Shown piece by piece: positions 33,598 to 44,775 of a stretch of 64,000 nucleotides of DNA (positions are counted from its first letter, which is position 1; every line of letters begins with the position of its first letter). This DNA comes from Amanita rubescens (lineage: Eukaryota > Basidiomycota > Agaricomycetes > Agaricales > Amanitaceae). The position numbers were made by a program, and so were the translations under genes. The notes beneath the pieces were generated by a model. That model was not told the DNA's origin, made no database searches, and saw only the letters and a program-made list of their open reading frames with translations. The DNA is taken from contig WION01000183.1 of the NCBI GenBank assembly GCA_015039365.1, forward strand, positions 1 to 64,000. The letters run 5' to 3'.

Positions 33598-35627
33598 CTT
33601 TCTTATCTTGTATCCAGATAGCGGGTACCATTTCCAAAACGTTTCCTTGATAACTTGTGCTCCTCCATTACCCGCGGATATTCATGGCCTTAGCATTTTG
33701 ACCAGTGTACAAATGACCTAGGGAGATTAGCATCTTGAAAGCGAATAACCGATTACGCGATCATTGATCATGAATAAATTGTGCCTTAACCTGTCGCGAT
33801 CAGATAGTAGTGCTAGTGTGCCGACGGTCATCGTGTTTTGTTGCTCCGACGGCATTCGTGTATTTTCTCCGCAGTCGTCGGAGCTAATACTACTACTAGT
33901 ACGTCGAACTCGTCCGAAACATATTTTTTGACCATAGAAAAGCGGCGAACGAAGCGACGGGCGACATCGATGTCTAACCATTGGGCCACAAACTTTGCCT
34001 GGCAAGCACTGAGCATCATGCGACATGTATGACGCACGCATGATGTATGCTAATACCTTGAAGATACGGCTTTTAGAAATTTAGTTGCCGTCCGTCACCA
34101 CAACATTGAACATTCGTTTACGGTAGAGGTAATTGAATAGTATCGATTGATCGATCATATACCATGACATGGGTTGGACTTTGCGCCTATTTTTGTGTTA
34201 ATAACCTCCCAATGGTTATATCCTGGCTTTCCCTGTCGAAACCCTGCATAGGACTATAAGTATGCGAGCTGACTCGGACACACTACCGTTCCATGCATCT
34301 CAGAGGTGAGCAGTTCTAGCGTTCAAATGTTTCACGGTTCACCATGATGCGTCCCCCCAGTTATCGTTCTCCCAGTACACCTGCTTGCGATGAGCCTGGC
34401 GGTTTTTCGGCATGGGCACCGTTATAGGACAAAACAATACTACTGGGATGATTTATTGGCAGCAAGTACTCTGACCTCGGATGTGGGGCTCTTTTTGAGC
34501 GTATGGGTATGGCCATTGCATCCCGGTACGAGGGTGTTCTAAGAATGGACTCTACCTGCTGACAGGGCTTGTCGAACGCTGACAGCACCGGGAAGTGAAC
34601 CCGGAACCGAAACGCGCGCCGTTGTGCGTATGTGGGTTGCGGCACTTCTGCTGCCATGCGTCGTTTGGTAAGTTTGGCTCTGTGACGGCGTTGAGCCCGA
34701 GGCTGATATGCATATTCTATGGATTACCAGGTCGTCTCGCATTGGGGTCGCGTTCTCGATCTACAGGATCGCAAAGGAAGATGTGATCAGAAAGTATTGC
34801 GTCGCCGCTCTCATTATCGTGTTCTTTCTTATATGGATAGTCGTCATGGTGTTGGAGTGTATCCGTTGTTCTGCGTTTGACCTGGACTTCCCAGTCCCCG
34901 CATCTTGTATGGGTTATGTAGAGCAACTTTTTTTCACCGTCTGTATGTTCTCTGTTATACCGCCACATGTCGCAAGCTAACTTTTTGAGCATTTCAAGTG
35001 TCCATCATCGGTGATGCCTTCCTTGTATTTATCCCGCTTCATATGTTACGAGGCCTCAGACTGTCCAAAACCGACCGATTTCTGGTCCGCACTGTCTTCA
35101 GCGTTTCGGTTCTATCTTCTATTTTCGCAATTGTAAAGACAGTGTGCAATTTGGCGGACTCTCCCAACCAATTTAGGAGTCTGTTCAAGTTGTCCGAAAC
35201 GGTCCTTCAAGTCAGAGTAAATGCGCTCGCCTGTTGTTTCTAATTGGGCCCACTGCTAACAACACGTTCAGGGTGCGGTAGCACTGATGGTTTGCAACCT
35301 AAATGTCGTGATACCGTGCATATATCGTCTCTTCAAAAACACTGAACAAGATGCGTCGATACCGATATCAATCCACATAGATATTTCTCCAGCCAGGGTC
35401 TCTCCAGCCAGGACGTCGATCACCGATCATCTAATACCCCCTCGGAGTCAAGCTGAACAGGTCGTAGTTCGAGAACAGCGTTCCCAAGGACGCGTTGTTC
35501 TCCAGGTCCCATCGCACGTATCTGGTGGAGAGTACCATGATCTCGAGAGGCCTTTGTCTGAGCCGCAGCCTTTATTGGATGCTATGTTGCACACGCATGC
35601 GCAATCCATGCAGTCACCCGTGACCTA
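33598..35627 (+). repeat. segmental duplication unit 2 (with membrane-protein copy 3)
   Basis: Second unit of the ~2 kb direct duplication (first at 30543-32514), offset about 3.06-3.10 kb. Upstream 700 bp, exon borders and 3' end are all recognisable in both units. Confidence 0.85.
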
Positions 35628-35628
35628 A
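34293..35628 (+). CDS. multi-spanning membrane protein, fungal rhodopsin/Pth11-like, copy 3
   Basis: Exons 34293-34305, 34361-34525, 34586-34667, 34731-34942, 34999-35216 and 35272-35628 give 348 aa in frame, with all six introns' positions and phases equal to those of copy 1. Exon 2 reads FRHGHRYRTKQYYWDDLL. Exon 5 reads IPLHMLRGLRLSKTDRFLV and exon 6 VCNLNVVIPCIYRLFKN. Exon 1 encodes only MHLR plus one base. TATAAG at about 34255 precedes the ATG by 38 bp. Being intact next to a dead sister suggests selection on this copy. Receptor-like by family analogy only. Confidence 0.75.
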
Positions 35629-35790
35629 CTTGACCGTCTAAACGGCTCATATGCTGTAGTAGTAGTTCAAGAGTGATCTACGGATAAAACGTCGCGGTAC
35701 TAGTCATGATAGTCATTACCGTGCCAAATGCTATTGAAACAATGCAAAGAGTACAAGATCCCGCAACAATCAAAAAAGGTCCCATACCAA

Positions 35791-38700
35791 TCATCCCATT
35801 CTCGTTCTTGAGCTCGAGCTCTTTAACAGCTCGCTCAGCTTCGTAATCACAATACTCTTCTCTCCTGTTCCAGTTCCAGAAGCTTTCCTGTCATTATCCC
35901 CTCCTCTCCTGTCATTGTCCCCTTCACTAAGTGGAAGCGAAAGACTCGACCGGCTTTGATACCGACCTCCCAAGACGAGTGAGAACCTCCTCGTCCTTTC
36001 CCTTTCCTTCGCTCCATTTGCAACCATACCACCCGACGAAAATCCCTCAATTGTCCCACTACCCGAGCCCATAGGCACCGTACGCGCAGTGACGTTCAAA
36101 GGCTGCAAAGCGATCGCAGGCAGGGAAAACCGTTTTTTCCTCTTCACCGTTGACTCGACAGGCTTCGCAGACGTGTGCTGCTCCTGTTGGACCTGTTCCT
36201 GCTGCCGAGAACGTTCATCAACACCAATGGGTACAGTTGCACCAGGCGTTGGCGAATTGAGCAGTTGTTCTCGACGACCCTGACACCCGTTTTGATCGTG
36301 ACTGCCAGTGGAGCTCTCGTCCCTGACCACGCCCTCAGCCCCTTCGCCGAACCCTTCCAACACGTGCAAACTACTTGATGGTCTGGGGTTCGGACCTTTA
36401 CCGTTCAGCGACTTCAGCCTCAACCTTCCTTTCCTCCCATCTACAAGCGGAACCTCACCCATCCGCGCTCCAGATGTTCTCTCAAAGTCCATCCCCATCA
36501 GCGCTCTAGGGGACGAAGGTGCCGAATCGGTGCCGCTCGCTTGGACTGAAAACGAGGGTGTCGAAAGCCATGCGGCAAAATTAGACAGCGATGTTATGGT
36601 GTCCCAATTATGCGAGTTGACCTCGTCATTCGAATTACGATTGAGATCCGAATCATTCTGATCCCTACCATACTCTGCTTCTGGATCTAGGACAGGGAAA
36701 ACCGTCTCGTAACACACGTTGCAAGCTCGAGCCGGTTTGCTCGAGCTGTCATCGTCTCCTGCGTCCGTGATGTAGAATGTCTGTCAAACACGCATTGTCG
36801 ACAATCGCATATGGAAAAAAACGAGTACCTGAGGCCTACCTTTTCGGAACACCCCCCACACACGCATCGTCCGCAGAGTCTGCAGTGGTGCCTGCGCCTT
36901 CTCCAACCAAATCCTTGGCCACAGCGCATACACTCCCTCGTTTTCTCGTCCGGTATCCAGATAGCAGGTACCCAGTGATCAACTTTTCTCCTTCTGCCGG
37001 ACGTTTCGTTGAGATTTTCAACTTTCGCTCGGCCTGGACTTTTACCGTCTACCAGAGACACAGACGACGCGGCCGGTGGAAAGGGTAACGCTTGCAACGA
37101 CTTTCTGACGTGATGTGTAGACGCCGACGACGTCAAAGTCGAATTCGGATTGGTCACGTTGAGCGAAACCAATAGCTGCGCCTTGGCCTGACGGATTTTG
37201 CCCACCCACTCATCTCTGTCGTGTTCTGTCGCTAAGGCGAGCACGGTGAACGATTAGCGAAGAAAGCTCGTGACGAGACTATCTCACCTGCATAAAGGGC
37301 GAAACTTCCTTCAGGACTCAACACTTCAAACCGTCGTTGTTCGCCGCCCCATTCAGAAGACACGACAACCTCGACGTCGACCAAATCCAGGCGACCCTTG
37401 TACACCCATCGTTCGTCCATACCTCCCCCTCCGTTCCCGTTCCCACCATTTGTAGTGCTGGGTATACCCGCCATAGAGTGTCTCTTGGGCTTAGAAACAA
37501 GAGGAAATCTCATCCCCCGAGGCGAAGGCGGAGGAGTAGACCTCACGGCCGAAGAAGCCAATGGCAAATGCGCCTCGCTCATACACCTGTTTCTATTGCC
37601 ATAAAAGGGCTTTGCGTTCGCGTCTGCCACCGACTCGGAACTCCCGATGATTTTCGAGCTTATCCTTCCGCGCCATTCGCCCAACGCGTCTTCGAGCTCG
37701 CCGCTACCCCACTTTCTCGCTAACCAAACGAGGCAATCTGAGAATAAAAGGAATTCTCTTTCCCTTGGTGGTTCACTTCTCTCGATTTGGTATAACGGTC
37801 CGCGTTTGAGGAGCTTGCGCCCGGGAAGGACGAACTGGAAGGGAGGGGAGAGCGGGAGGTTGGTGGTGGAGCGTTGCAATGAAATGAGAGAAAGGGTCTC
37901 TGCGTGAGTTTGGAGAGAGGTGTTGAGCGAGGACGTGACTAGGAATGAAATAGTTAGTTCGACAGTTGACTATATATGAGCAACGTATCTTGAACTTACT
38001 CTTTGACACTAGATCAAGAACACGTCCTAGTTTCTCGTATTCGCCTTCCTCGTCTCCACCAGTAGGCTCTGTACATCTCCTCAAATCTTTCAACAAGAGC
38101 AGGTACCTCGGACATCGTTGAACAATTGTTAACATCCAATCTCGGAATTTGAGTTTACCGCATTGCGGATCGGATTCTTGTTTGAGGAGGAATTCGGAGA
38201 AGGGTTTGGAATAGTTTGGGTTTGGGTGGGAGAACGAGGGTGGTGAGGTGAGCGAAGCGAGGGCGGATAGTATGGAAGGGAAGGCGGTGATGAAGGGGTT
38301 GTAGAGAGATAGGTAAGGAAAATGGGAGAGGAGGATTGGAGAGAGGGGAAGTGGTGGTTGCGAGATTGCGGGATCCGCGGTACCAAGAACAGTGGCGGAC
38401 AGTGGCATGGGTGACAGATATTCCGTCAGAGCCTCGAAGAAGGCCTTGTGCAAGTTCCAGATGTCGATAAAGTTTGAGAACAGGTTGGTTAAAGCCGCTC
38501 TGTTCAATAGAGGCTCGGAAGTTTCGAGCGATGCGATAAGAGGCGAGAGGAAGTGCTAATGCAGACCAGGTCATGGGGGCTGAGGAGTAACGGCAGAGAG
38601 GCGGACATACGTGGTAGATGAAATCCAGCCCATCGACATACGTTTTTTCCGTGTCATAGAATTCGTGTATGATTTTGCGCTTTCTCTGCTCTCGAGCTTC

Positions 38701-39200
38701 TCTGACAGACGCGCTGTCGATCTTGACGTTACTTGCTGTTGAAGCATCAGCAGCTTCTGAGGACTGCTTCGTTTTGCGTCCTTCTTTATGGCGGCGGCTC
38801 TGAGGGGACTCGATGGATATCCTTCGTGACCTCCTAGGGGATGCGGCAATAAGCGAGGTAGAAGACGAGGTTAACGAGGACTTGTGCTGGCATGAAATAG
38901 GCGCGAGATTCGGAGTGGTAGCACTGAGGCTGACGGGGAAGGAAGCGTCGGCTGCCTCGCCTCCGACCTCTTCTGGTAATGAATCAAAGGAAGAGACGCT
39001 CGCCACGGATTGGCGCTTCAGGATCGAAGTAGGGGTTGGGAATGAAATTCGACGGAATGGCAGGTGAGGAGGGCGAACATGGGAGTGATTGGAAGAGCTG
39101 GAGGGAAAGTTCACGGTCGATTGTGACGGCGAGACTAGAAAGTAAACGTATCAGTTATTCATCTGGGTAAGATTACTGGAGCGCACATACGGTGAATCAT
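35791..39200 (-). CDS. FYVE-domain Rho guanine-nucleotide exchange factor (DH-PH-FYVE)
   Basis: Six exons: 39191-39200 (10 nt, MIH plus one base), 38611-39134, 38000-38555, 37288-37938, 36840-37231 and 35791-36780; 1040 aa. The tiny first exon is needed because the long N-terminal frame has no ATG; its phase-1 junction fits. Order: Ser-rich N-terminus; DH domain about 150-365 (KIIHEFYDTEKTYVDGL, WMLTIVQRCPRYLLLLKDL); PH domain about 385-600 split by a low-complexity insert (LLKRGPLYQIE ... EHDRDEWVGKI); FYVE finger about 667-740 (WVPAIWIPDEKTRECMRCGQGF, RRRRHHCRLCG, ACNVCYE). It should activate a Rho/Cdc42 GTPase at PI3P membranes. The C-terminal 300 residues are disordered. Confidence 0.93.
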
Positions 39201-39406
39201 TCGAGGCAGGCGTTAAGCCAGTTAGTGCATCGTACTAGGCGACTTATATATGGCATCAGCGGCTGACCGATAGCAATGCACCTTTCCAGTCATTCAACGT
39301 CATGGTAACCTAATTGATCTATAGCTGATCAATCCTTTTCACAATTATCATCATCAAAATATGATTTATCTGATGTTAGTACGACTGCCAGTGCGGCACT
39401 GCGCGG

Positions 39407-39480
39407 GTATATAAGTTGGTCCCTGGGCTCCCTCTAAACCCCAGAGCCGGTCTCCACATTCACAGGCCCCCTTAAAATTC
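39407..39480 (+). promoter_or_regulatory. promoter/leader block of secreted-protein gene 1
   Basis: TATATAAG at 39408-39415 followed by the leader word CAGAGCCGGTCTCCAC and a 5'-UTR intron (donor GAGTGAGTC near 39498, acceptor CACTTCAG at 39552-39559, one base before the ATG). The same TATA-leader arrangement occurs before gene 2. Confidence 0.7.
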
Positions 39481-39560
39481 CTATCCGCTGCGTCTGAGTG
39501 AGTCAATATACAAGCTATATACTGTGACTGGCGTCTGAAATACTGACCACTCACTTCAGC

Positions 39561-40344
39561 ATGTCAACCAAGTTATTCTCTTGCTCACTGCTTCTCTTGG
39601 TGTTCGTTTCTTTTGTGGTGGCTCCTCCTCCTCCCCAGATAATAGTTACGGCGCCACACTCTCCAGGTCCACATCATCCAAACAGTCCAGCACCTTCTCA
39701 GGTTGACCCATTCCAATGGCATGACCTTCTACACAGTGACTACATTGACACCAACTACTGGTTTCGGGTGATTGAGAATCCTCGGTCTGTTGGTACACTG
39801 CAATGGCATCTCCCGAAGCTGGGTGACGTTATCCGAATCGATCGAGGAAGCCTAACGTATTACAAACTTGAAAGATCCGAGTCGGATAGGATGAAGTACG
39901 ATATGCCGAAAGACCCTAGTCATCCGGGCGAAATGATGTTTGAAAATGAACCATTGAACGCCGGGAGGACCCTCAAAACCGTATTTCTGACTGGGATGTG
40001 GGCTAATATTCATATCACGGACCTTAGCCGTGAAGTCAGTGTTTTTTTTACCATGATTTGGGAAATGGCTCACGATTTTACAGGGAGTCTTAAAATCGCC
40101 TGGGCAGATTATCGAAATCAAATATCATGATGATTCCCTGCACTCCCACTGGGACGTGAAACTTCTCTTGCCTGCAGAGATGAAGAGCGTCCGGTTTTTC
40201 GCCGCGCCAATATATCCCGGCGGGCCTCTGCCAGTCCCAAAGAGAAATAATTTTGATCATTTACCGAGGGAGAATACAGTAAAAAGTAGTTGGGAAGTAC
40301 ACATTCATGGGGAGCAGCCCAAGGGCAGACCGTGGGAGACATAG
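39561..40344 (+). CDS. small secreted protein, family member 1
   Basis: Exons 39561-40034 and 40084-40344 give 244 aa. A clear signal peptide (MSTKLFSCSLLLLVFVSFVVA) is followed by a Pro-rich stretch (PPPPQ). The mature part contains FQWHDLLHSDYID, GDVIRIDRG, LKTVFLTGMWANIHI and, after the intron, SPGQIIEIKYHDD and KLLLPAEMKS. The intron uses a GTCAGT donor, as in gene 2 at the same position and phase. No known domain is recognised. Only one Cys lies outside the signal peptide region or none, so it is not a typical Cys-rich effector. Role unknown; it may be an effector or matrix protein. Confidence 0.82.
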
Positions 40345-41230
40345 GAGAGGTACGAGAGCAATGGAAGCAGCCGAATGTCGAGGTAGTAAAGGAAGTGCCT
40401 GAGCGCTGAGCGCTTATGATATATCCAAAGTTGCACTCTGCGCTTGAATCATCTGCCATAGTGTCGAAAGCACCTATTTCCTTTGACTGAGTTCTGATCT
40501 CTGTCAACATGGATTTTTTGACCCTCAAGTCTTTTTACATGATTCGACAACTTCAAAAGGTATGGGATCGAGCTCATTGAGAACGTTTTTTATAGTAACT
40601 ATCGAAAGAACAAAATTAGGGACAACTGGCTGTGCGCTTTCTCCCTGTGCCTACATGGGGCGGCGATAATCGTATCGTGGCCTGTTCACTCCTTGCCACG
40701 TATCATCATCTCACAACCCGCACCGCGTATCTTGGGCACCTTACTACAATCCATGCATCAACCTCCGGAAAAGATTTGTACAAAAGGAGACACATTCCAC
40801 CGAAAGGGCCCGGGTGATGTTTTTTTTTTGAATCAAGATGATATGATGGCAAACACTAGTTACACTACTACTGGCCTATGCTCTAGCCTCTCGTATGCTT
40901 GTCTGGACTACCTTGTACTACCCATGCGCCATCAAGTGATGCCAGGGGGTCAATTCCGAAATCACCGCAACCACCAGCATAACAACGGACGTTGCTTCAA
41001 CTCAACCAGCCCAAAAAAAATAACAACAGATCCTCCACTTCTCTATGCCCACATTATCAGTCTCTCACAATGACCACATCTTCAATCTCAGGCTACTCAG
41101 ATTAAAAGCTGGCAGGTGATTAAACTTCGACATATAGGAGATCAAAAAATTTAAAAGATCCGACAGTGACAAGGCTGCCAGCATCATATACCATGGATAC
41201 AAGGAGGCTAGCTTGCAACGCACCCCGTTG

Positions 41231-41300
41231 GTATATAAGTCAGTGCTTCGGCCCCCCGCAAACCTCAGAGCCGGTCTCCACCTTCAACGTTTTCCAATCG
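41231..41300 (+). promoter_or_regulatory. promoter/leader block of secreted-protein gene 2
   Basis: TATATAAG at 41232-41239 followed by CAGAGCCGGTCTCCAC, matching gene 1. A possible 5'-UTR intron starts at GAGTAAGTCC (about 41328) and ends just before the ATG (TATAAAAG). Confidence 0.7.
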
Positions 41301-41391
41301 TCTAAAAACATTTGTCCGTTACATCCGAGTAAGTCCTTTCAAATTATTCTGTAATTAGCCACTGAAATATCGTCTACCAACCTATAAAAGG

Positions 41392-42107
41392 ATGTCGATC
41401 AAGTTATATTCTTACGCGTTGCTTGTCTTCGCGCTCAGTTCTTTTGTGATGGCTCCTCCTCCGCCGGTTCAACCAGCATCTACTCCAGAGCACATGTCCC
41501 AATGGCAACCTCTTCTACACTACCGCTTCGTTAACGACCTCGGGCAAACGTGGGTTCGAGTGGAACGGGTACCTCTATCAGCAGAGGGCAAGGGACGGAA
41601 TTTGGATGACGTGATTTTTTTTGATGTTGGACGCATACCGAGTCATCCTGTCCTTACAGGCGTCATAAAAGTATCGCATGCCAAATTCGCTCGATTGCGG
41701 ATGAAAAAGAAAACCGGTCCGGAGCAGTGTGGGGCACGCAATGGTGAATTTCCGCTCCTGAAGGATCACCGAACCGTCCCCATCTACGGTGCAACCTCCG
41801 TTCTGCTTGGCACATGGGCCTTGACAGAACACTTTAACCCCGATGTCAGTTTTAACCACGGTGGTTTAGAATGTGAGGTAACTTACGCGCTTGATAGGGA
41901 AATCTCTTGTTTTCTTCCGGAACGCTTATTATCGAAATCCAAAACCAGGGTGGCATCTTCCAGATGCGCCATCTCACCGTCGAGGAGAAGCAGGACCATT
42001 TCGCCATGGCGCGGACATGTGACCTGATATCCAACAGCGAATACGTTAATGAACTTATATTCAACCTTGAACCGCAACATGTCATCAGTTTGGCGGCGGC
42101 TTCCTAG
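41392..42107 (+). CDS. small secreted protein, family member 2
   Basis: Exons 41392-41844 and 41898-42107 give 220 aa. Signal peptide MSIKLYSYALLVFALSSFVMA then PPPPVQP. Shared landmarks with member 1: SQWQPLLHYRF versus FQWHDLLHSDY, the DVI(F/R) block, LLGTWALTEHF versus LTGMWANIHI, and IIEIQNQGGIF versus IIEIKYHDD. The phase-0 intron again has a GTCAGT donor; if it were retained the frame would continue and then lose similarity. Sequence identity is low (fast divergence) although promoter and gene structure are conserved. Confidence 0.82.
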
Positions 42108-42300
42108 CATAGGCAAAGGTTGAATATCTTACGGTAGCGTTTCCATAAATAGGATTGCGTGCCCCCATCTGAGAGCGTTCGTTCACCCTCGCGCTCTCGG
42201 CCCCAGTGGACACCTATATTCACCTGGTTACACACGTCCCTCGCCACTACCGAATTCCTAACAGTACCAGTGGTACGCTGGTATGTTTTCGTGATAAATA

Positions 42301-42720
42301 TCAGGAGACATGAGAGTAGAGTAATAAGACAACCGCACAACTGGAATACGAGCGACCATTTTGGAAGTCGTTGTGCAAGGTGATGAGGAAGGTACGATTG
42401 AATCCGCCCTCGGCGAGGTTTGATAAGTTGACGACATCTGCAGGACTTCGACCAACGGACTGCGCTGCAAGTCGACATAGCCCCACGTCGAAAACGAGCC
42501 TCCGCTCTGCGTGGCGAAGAGCATCGTTAAATCTGAACAAGTTGGATTACGGGTCAGAAATATGCGCTATAGAACAACATGTATGAGACTTACGTCCAGC
42601 GCCCTGACGTGTAGTCGAAAAGGTCGTCGGCCATTATGGAAAAGGCGCGACGTGTTGTGGTGGAGCTCGTGCCAGTGAAGTATAACGAGCGCAGTGAGGC
42701 TGGAGATTTCAGCGAGTTGA
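42301..42720 (-). pseudogene. N-terminal stub of an AIM9-like (APH-fold) mitochondrial protein
   Basis: The minus strand reads a presequence-like stretch (TRRAFSI), then DLFDYTSGRW, a 61-nt intron (42533-42593, GTAAGT...TTCAG), and FNDALRHAERRLVFDVG, SVGRSPADVVNLSNLAEGGFNR and ITLHNDFQ. These are the N-terminal landmarks of basidiomycete AIM9-type proteins. A one-base slip at CCAAAATGG separates DFQ from MVARIP; after that similarity stops, so the catalytic part is missing. No in-frame ATG is visible upstream of the presequence. It lies head-to-head with the ceramidase-like gene. Confidence 0.7.
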
Positions 42721-42781
42721 GTGACGCAATGTCGTAGATGCTACAATAATAGTCGACTCAATCGAGCATACACCGTCAACC

Positions 42782-44002
42782 ATGTCCAACAGCTTAAGAA
42801 GCGACGATCTTCCTCCTCTCTACACTGTCGACCTTTCTCTTCCACCGCATCTTCGTTATGTAAAACTCTGCTCCGATTACAAAACCAAACTTATCGGTCT
42901 CTCTGTCTTATACGATGAGACAGTCCAGTTTCTCGGCGTCTCGTGGGTGGCTAGAGTATTGCTGACGTGGGGGAAGAAGCTGTTACTGCGGAGATTGTAT
43001 TCAAAAGACGAGACGGAGGAGATTCAAGCTATTGCGCGGAATGTAGGGATTGAGATGTATCTCGCCGTGGCGTACAACACTTTGCTGGATCTGTTTTCGG
43101 GGTGTATGAGCGCGGGTGTGATGTTACGGGGCTCGGAGAGAGAGCAGGAGAGGATGATACATTTGAGAGGGTTGGATTGGGAGATGGACCCGCTAAGGGA
43201 GTTGATTGTGAGGGTCGAGTACGTGCGGGACGGGAAGGTTGTTGCTAGGTGGCGTTCTTTTTAACTTATCATGAATATTAACAGAATGGTCTTGCCAGGG
43301 GAGTAACTTATGCTGGATACACTGGTGTCCTTACAGGTGTTAGGTGAGTCGTGCCGTTGCATTGACCCTCTGTTATTTCTATTGGTGAGCAGGGAAGGAC
43401 TCTCGATATCTTTCAACTACCGCGCAAGCCTCATTTCTACCTCTTCGCTCATCCACCACCGAATTCACCAGCTTCTCATGCTAATGGGCTTCCGTCGCTC
43501 TGTCCCCAGTCATCTCCGTGGAATTCTTCTCTCCCCAGGTCCCCCTCAAACACTCACCGACTTAATACAATGGGCGACTCATCCCAAAACGCGACTATCC
43601 TCCTGCTACCTGACTTTCTGCTCCCCTACTTCTGTACTCGTGATCGAGCGAGACCTTGCTTCAGCAACCCATCATACATCAGACGATTTCCTCGTGTGCG
43701 CGAATCACGATCAAGACATGGAGCATTTATCCGAACGCGAGCTTGTTCAGCTTTTGCATAAACACGGGATCAGCGGCGGTGCGGCCGAGGCCATCATTAC
43801 AGACAGCGTCACGAGGAAAAAATGCATAATGCGGAAGAGGATATCGACGCGACGCAATCGGAGGTCGTTGAGTGAGTTCAAGGAATGGCTCAAAGAAGAG
43901 CCTGTGAAGAATGAATGTACTCATTTTTCATGTATTATGGACCCCTCTGAGGAGGGTGGTGGGCTCGTGTGGGTTCAGAGATATTTACAGATTGGTCAAT
44001 AG
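42782..44002 (+). CDS. acid ceramidase / N-acylethanolamine amidase-like Ntn hydrolase
   Basis: Exons 42782-43248, 43299-43343 and 43393-44002 give 373 aa. After an N-terminal pro-region (PPLYTVDLSLPPHLRYVKLC) comes AYNTLLDLFSGCMSAGV, where Cys108 would be the nucleophile freed by self-cleavage. Then IHLRGLDWEMDPLRELIV and GVTYAGYTGVLTGVR, the usual beta-subunit opening of acid ceramidase-like enzymes, and LISTSSLIHHRIH. The family hydrolyses amide bonds of ceramides or N-acyl ethanolamines. No signal peptide is seen, unlike animal lysosomal enzymes, as is common for fungal members. Confidence 0.85.
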
Positions 44003-44386
44003 GTAAGTCTGTTTAACAGCAGAAGAATACAGATTTTTAGTGACAATAGCGAACAGCGGAGTCTTGCAACAGTAGTCGCATTGTACCGCAGTGCAGCACT
44101 TTCCCGATATCTGCTCGCTACCTTTGTGCATGGAGGTATCATCGACTTGCCCGGGTTCTTATGAATAGATCTGCTAGTACTAGTAACGCTACGCGTATGA
44201 CCTTGTGCACATACCGGAAGGAGCCGATGTCAAAGCTTCTTATTTCTGGACGCCTTTACAGGTTGCGGGTGATTCTTCACCCCAGGGCGCTAAAACCGTC
44301 TTCGTTTCTCCACCCCCAAACATGGTGTTTCACCGCCCTCAGAACCAACCCTTGCACGTACCACGGACGTAATCGGAGAACAAGGT

Positions 44387-44775
44387 CCCCAGAACTCAAC
44401 TCTCTCGAATACGCGGCGATGTTACCCAGGTCTGCTAATCACTGCGCGAGACCATGATCCGGATCGATAGGAACCATCATATTGAGCTGAAAGAGAAAGT
44501 CAGAAGGTGCACGCCCTTGGTATTAAAGGAATGACCTTCAAAAGCTTCAAGTCGTCAGGGTCTGTGTCATGGAGACGTTTGATTCTCTCCTTTATCATTG
44601 CCTTCAATCGAGTGACGTTGGCACCAATTGGAATGTCGAAGACGTCGTATGGATTTGGATTGCCTTCCACCAAACACCAGAGAGTTCGAGATTCTTGTGC
44701 AAGAGGTGGACGAAGGCTAGAGTTTGAAATAGGAAAGGACTGGAATTCATTCATTGCAATAGGAGACTGTTGAAT
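44387..44775 (-). pseudogene. truncated Crinkler (CRN) pseudogene
   Basis: Near-identical to the first two exons of the intact Crinkler at 59.5 kb. ATG at 44754; exon 1 44536-44754 holds the CRN ubiquitin-like header (LWCLVEGNPNPYDVFDIP, LKAMIKERI); the 49-nt intron 44487-44535 is the same, with a GTCATT donor. In exon 2 a C-to-T change turns Arg CGA into TGA (44439-44441), and similarity ends abruptly at about 44387. Everything beyond the header and the DWL-like region is missing. Confidence 0.88.
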
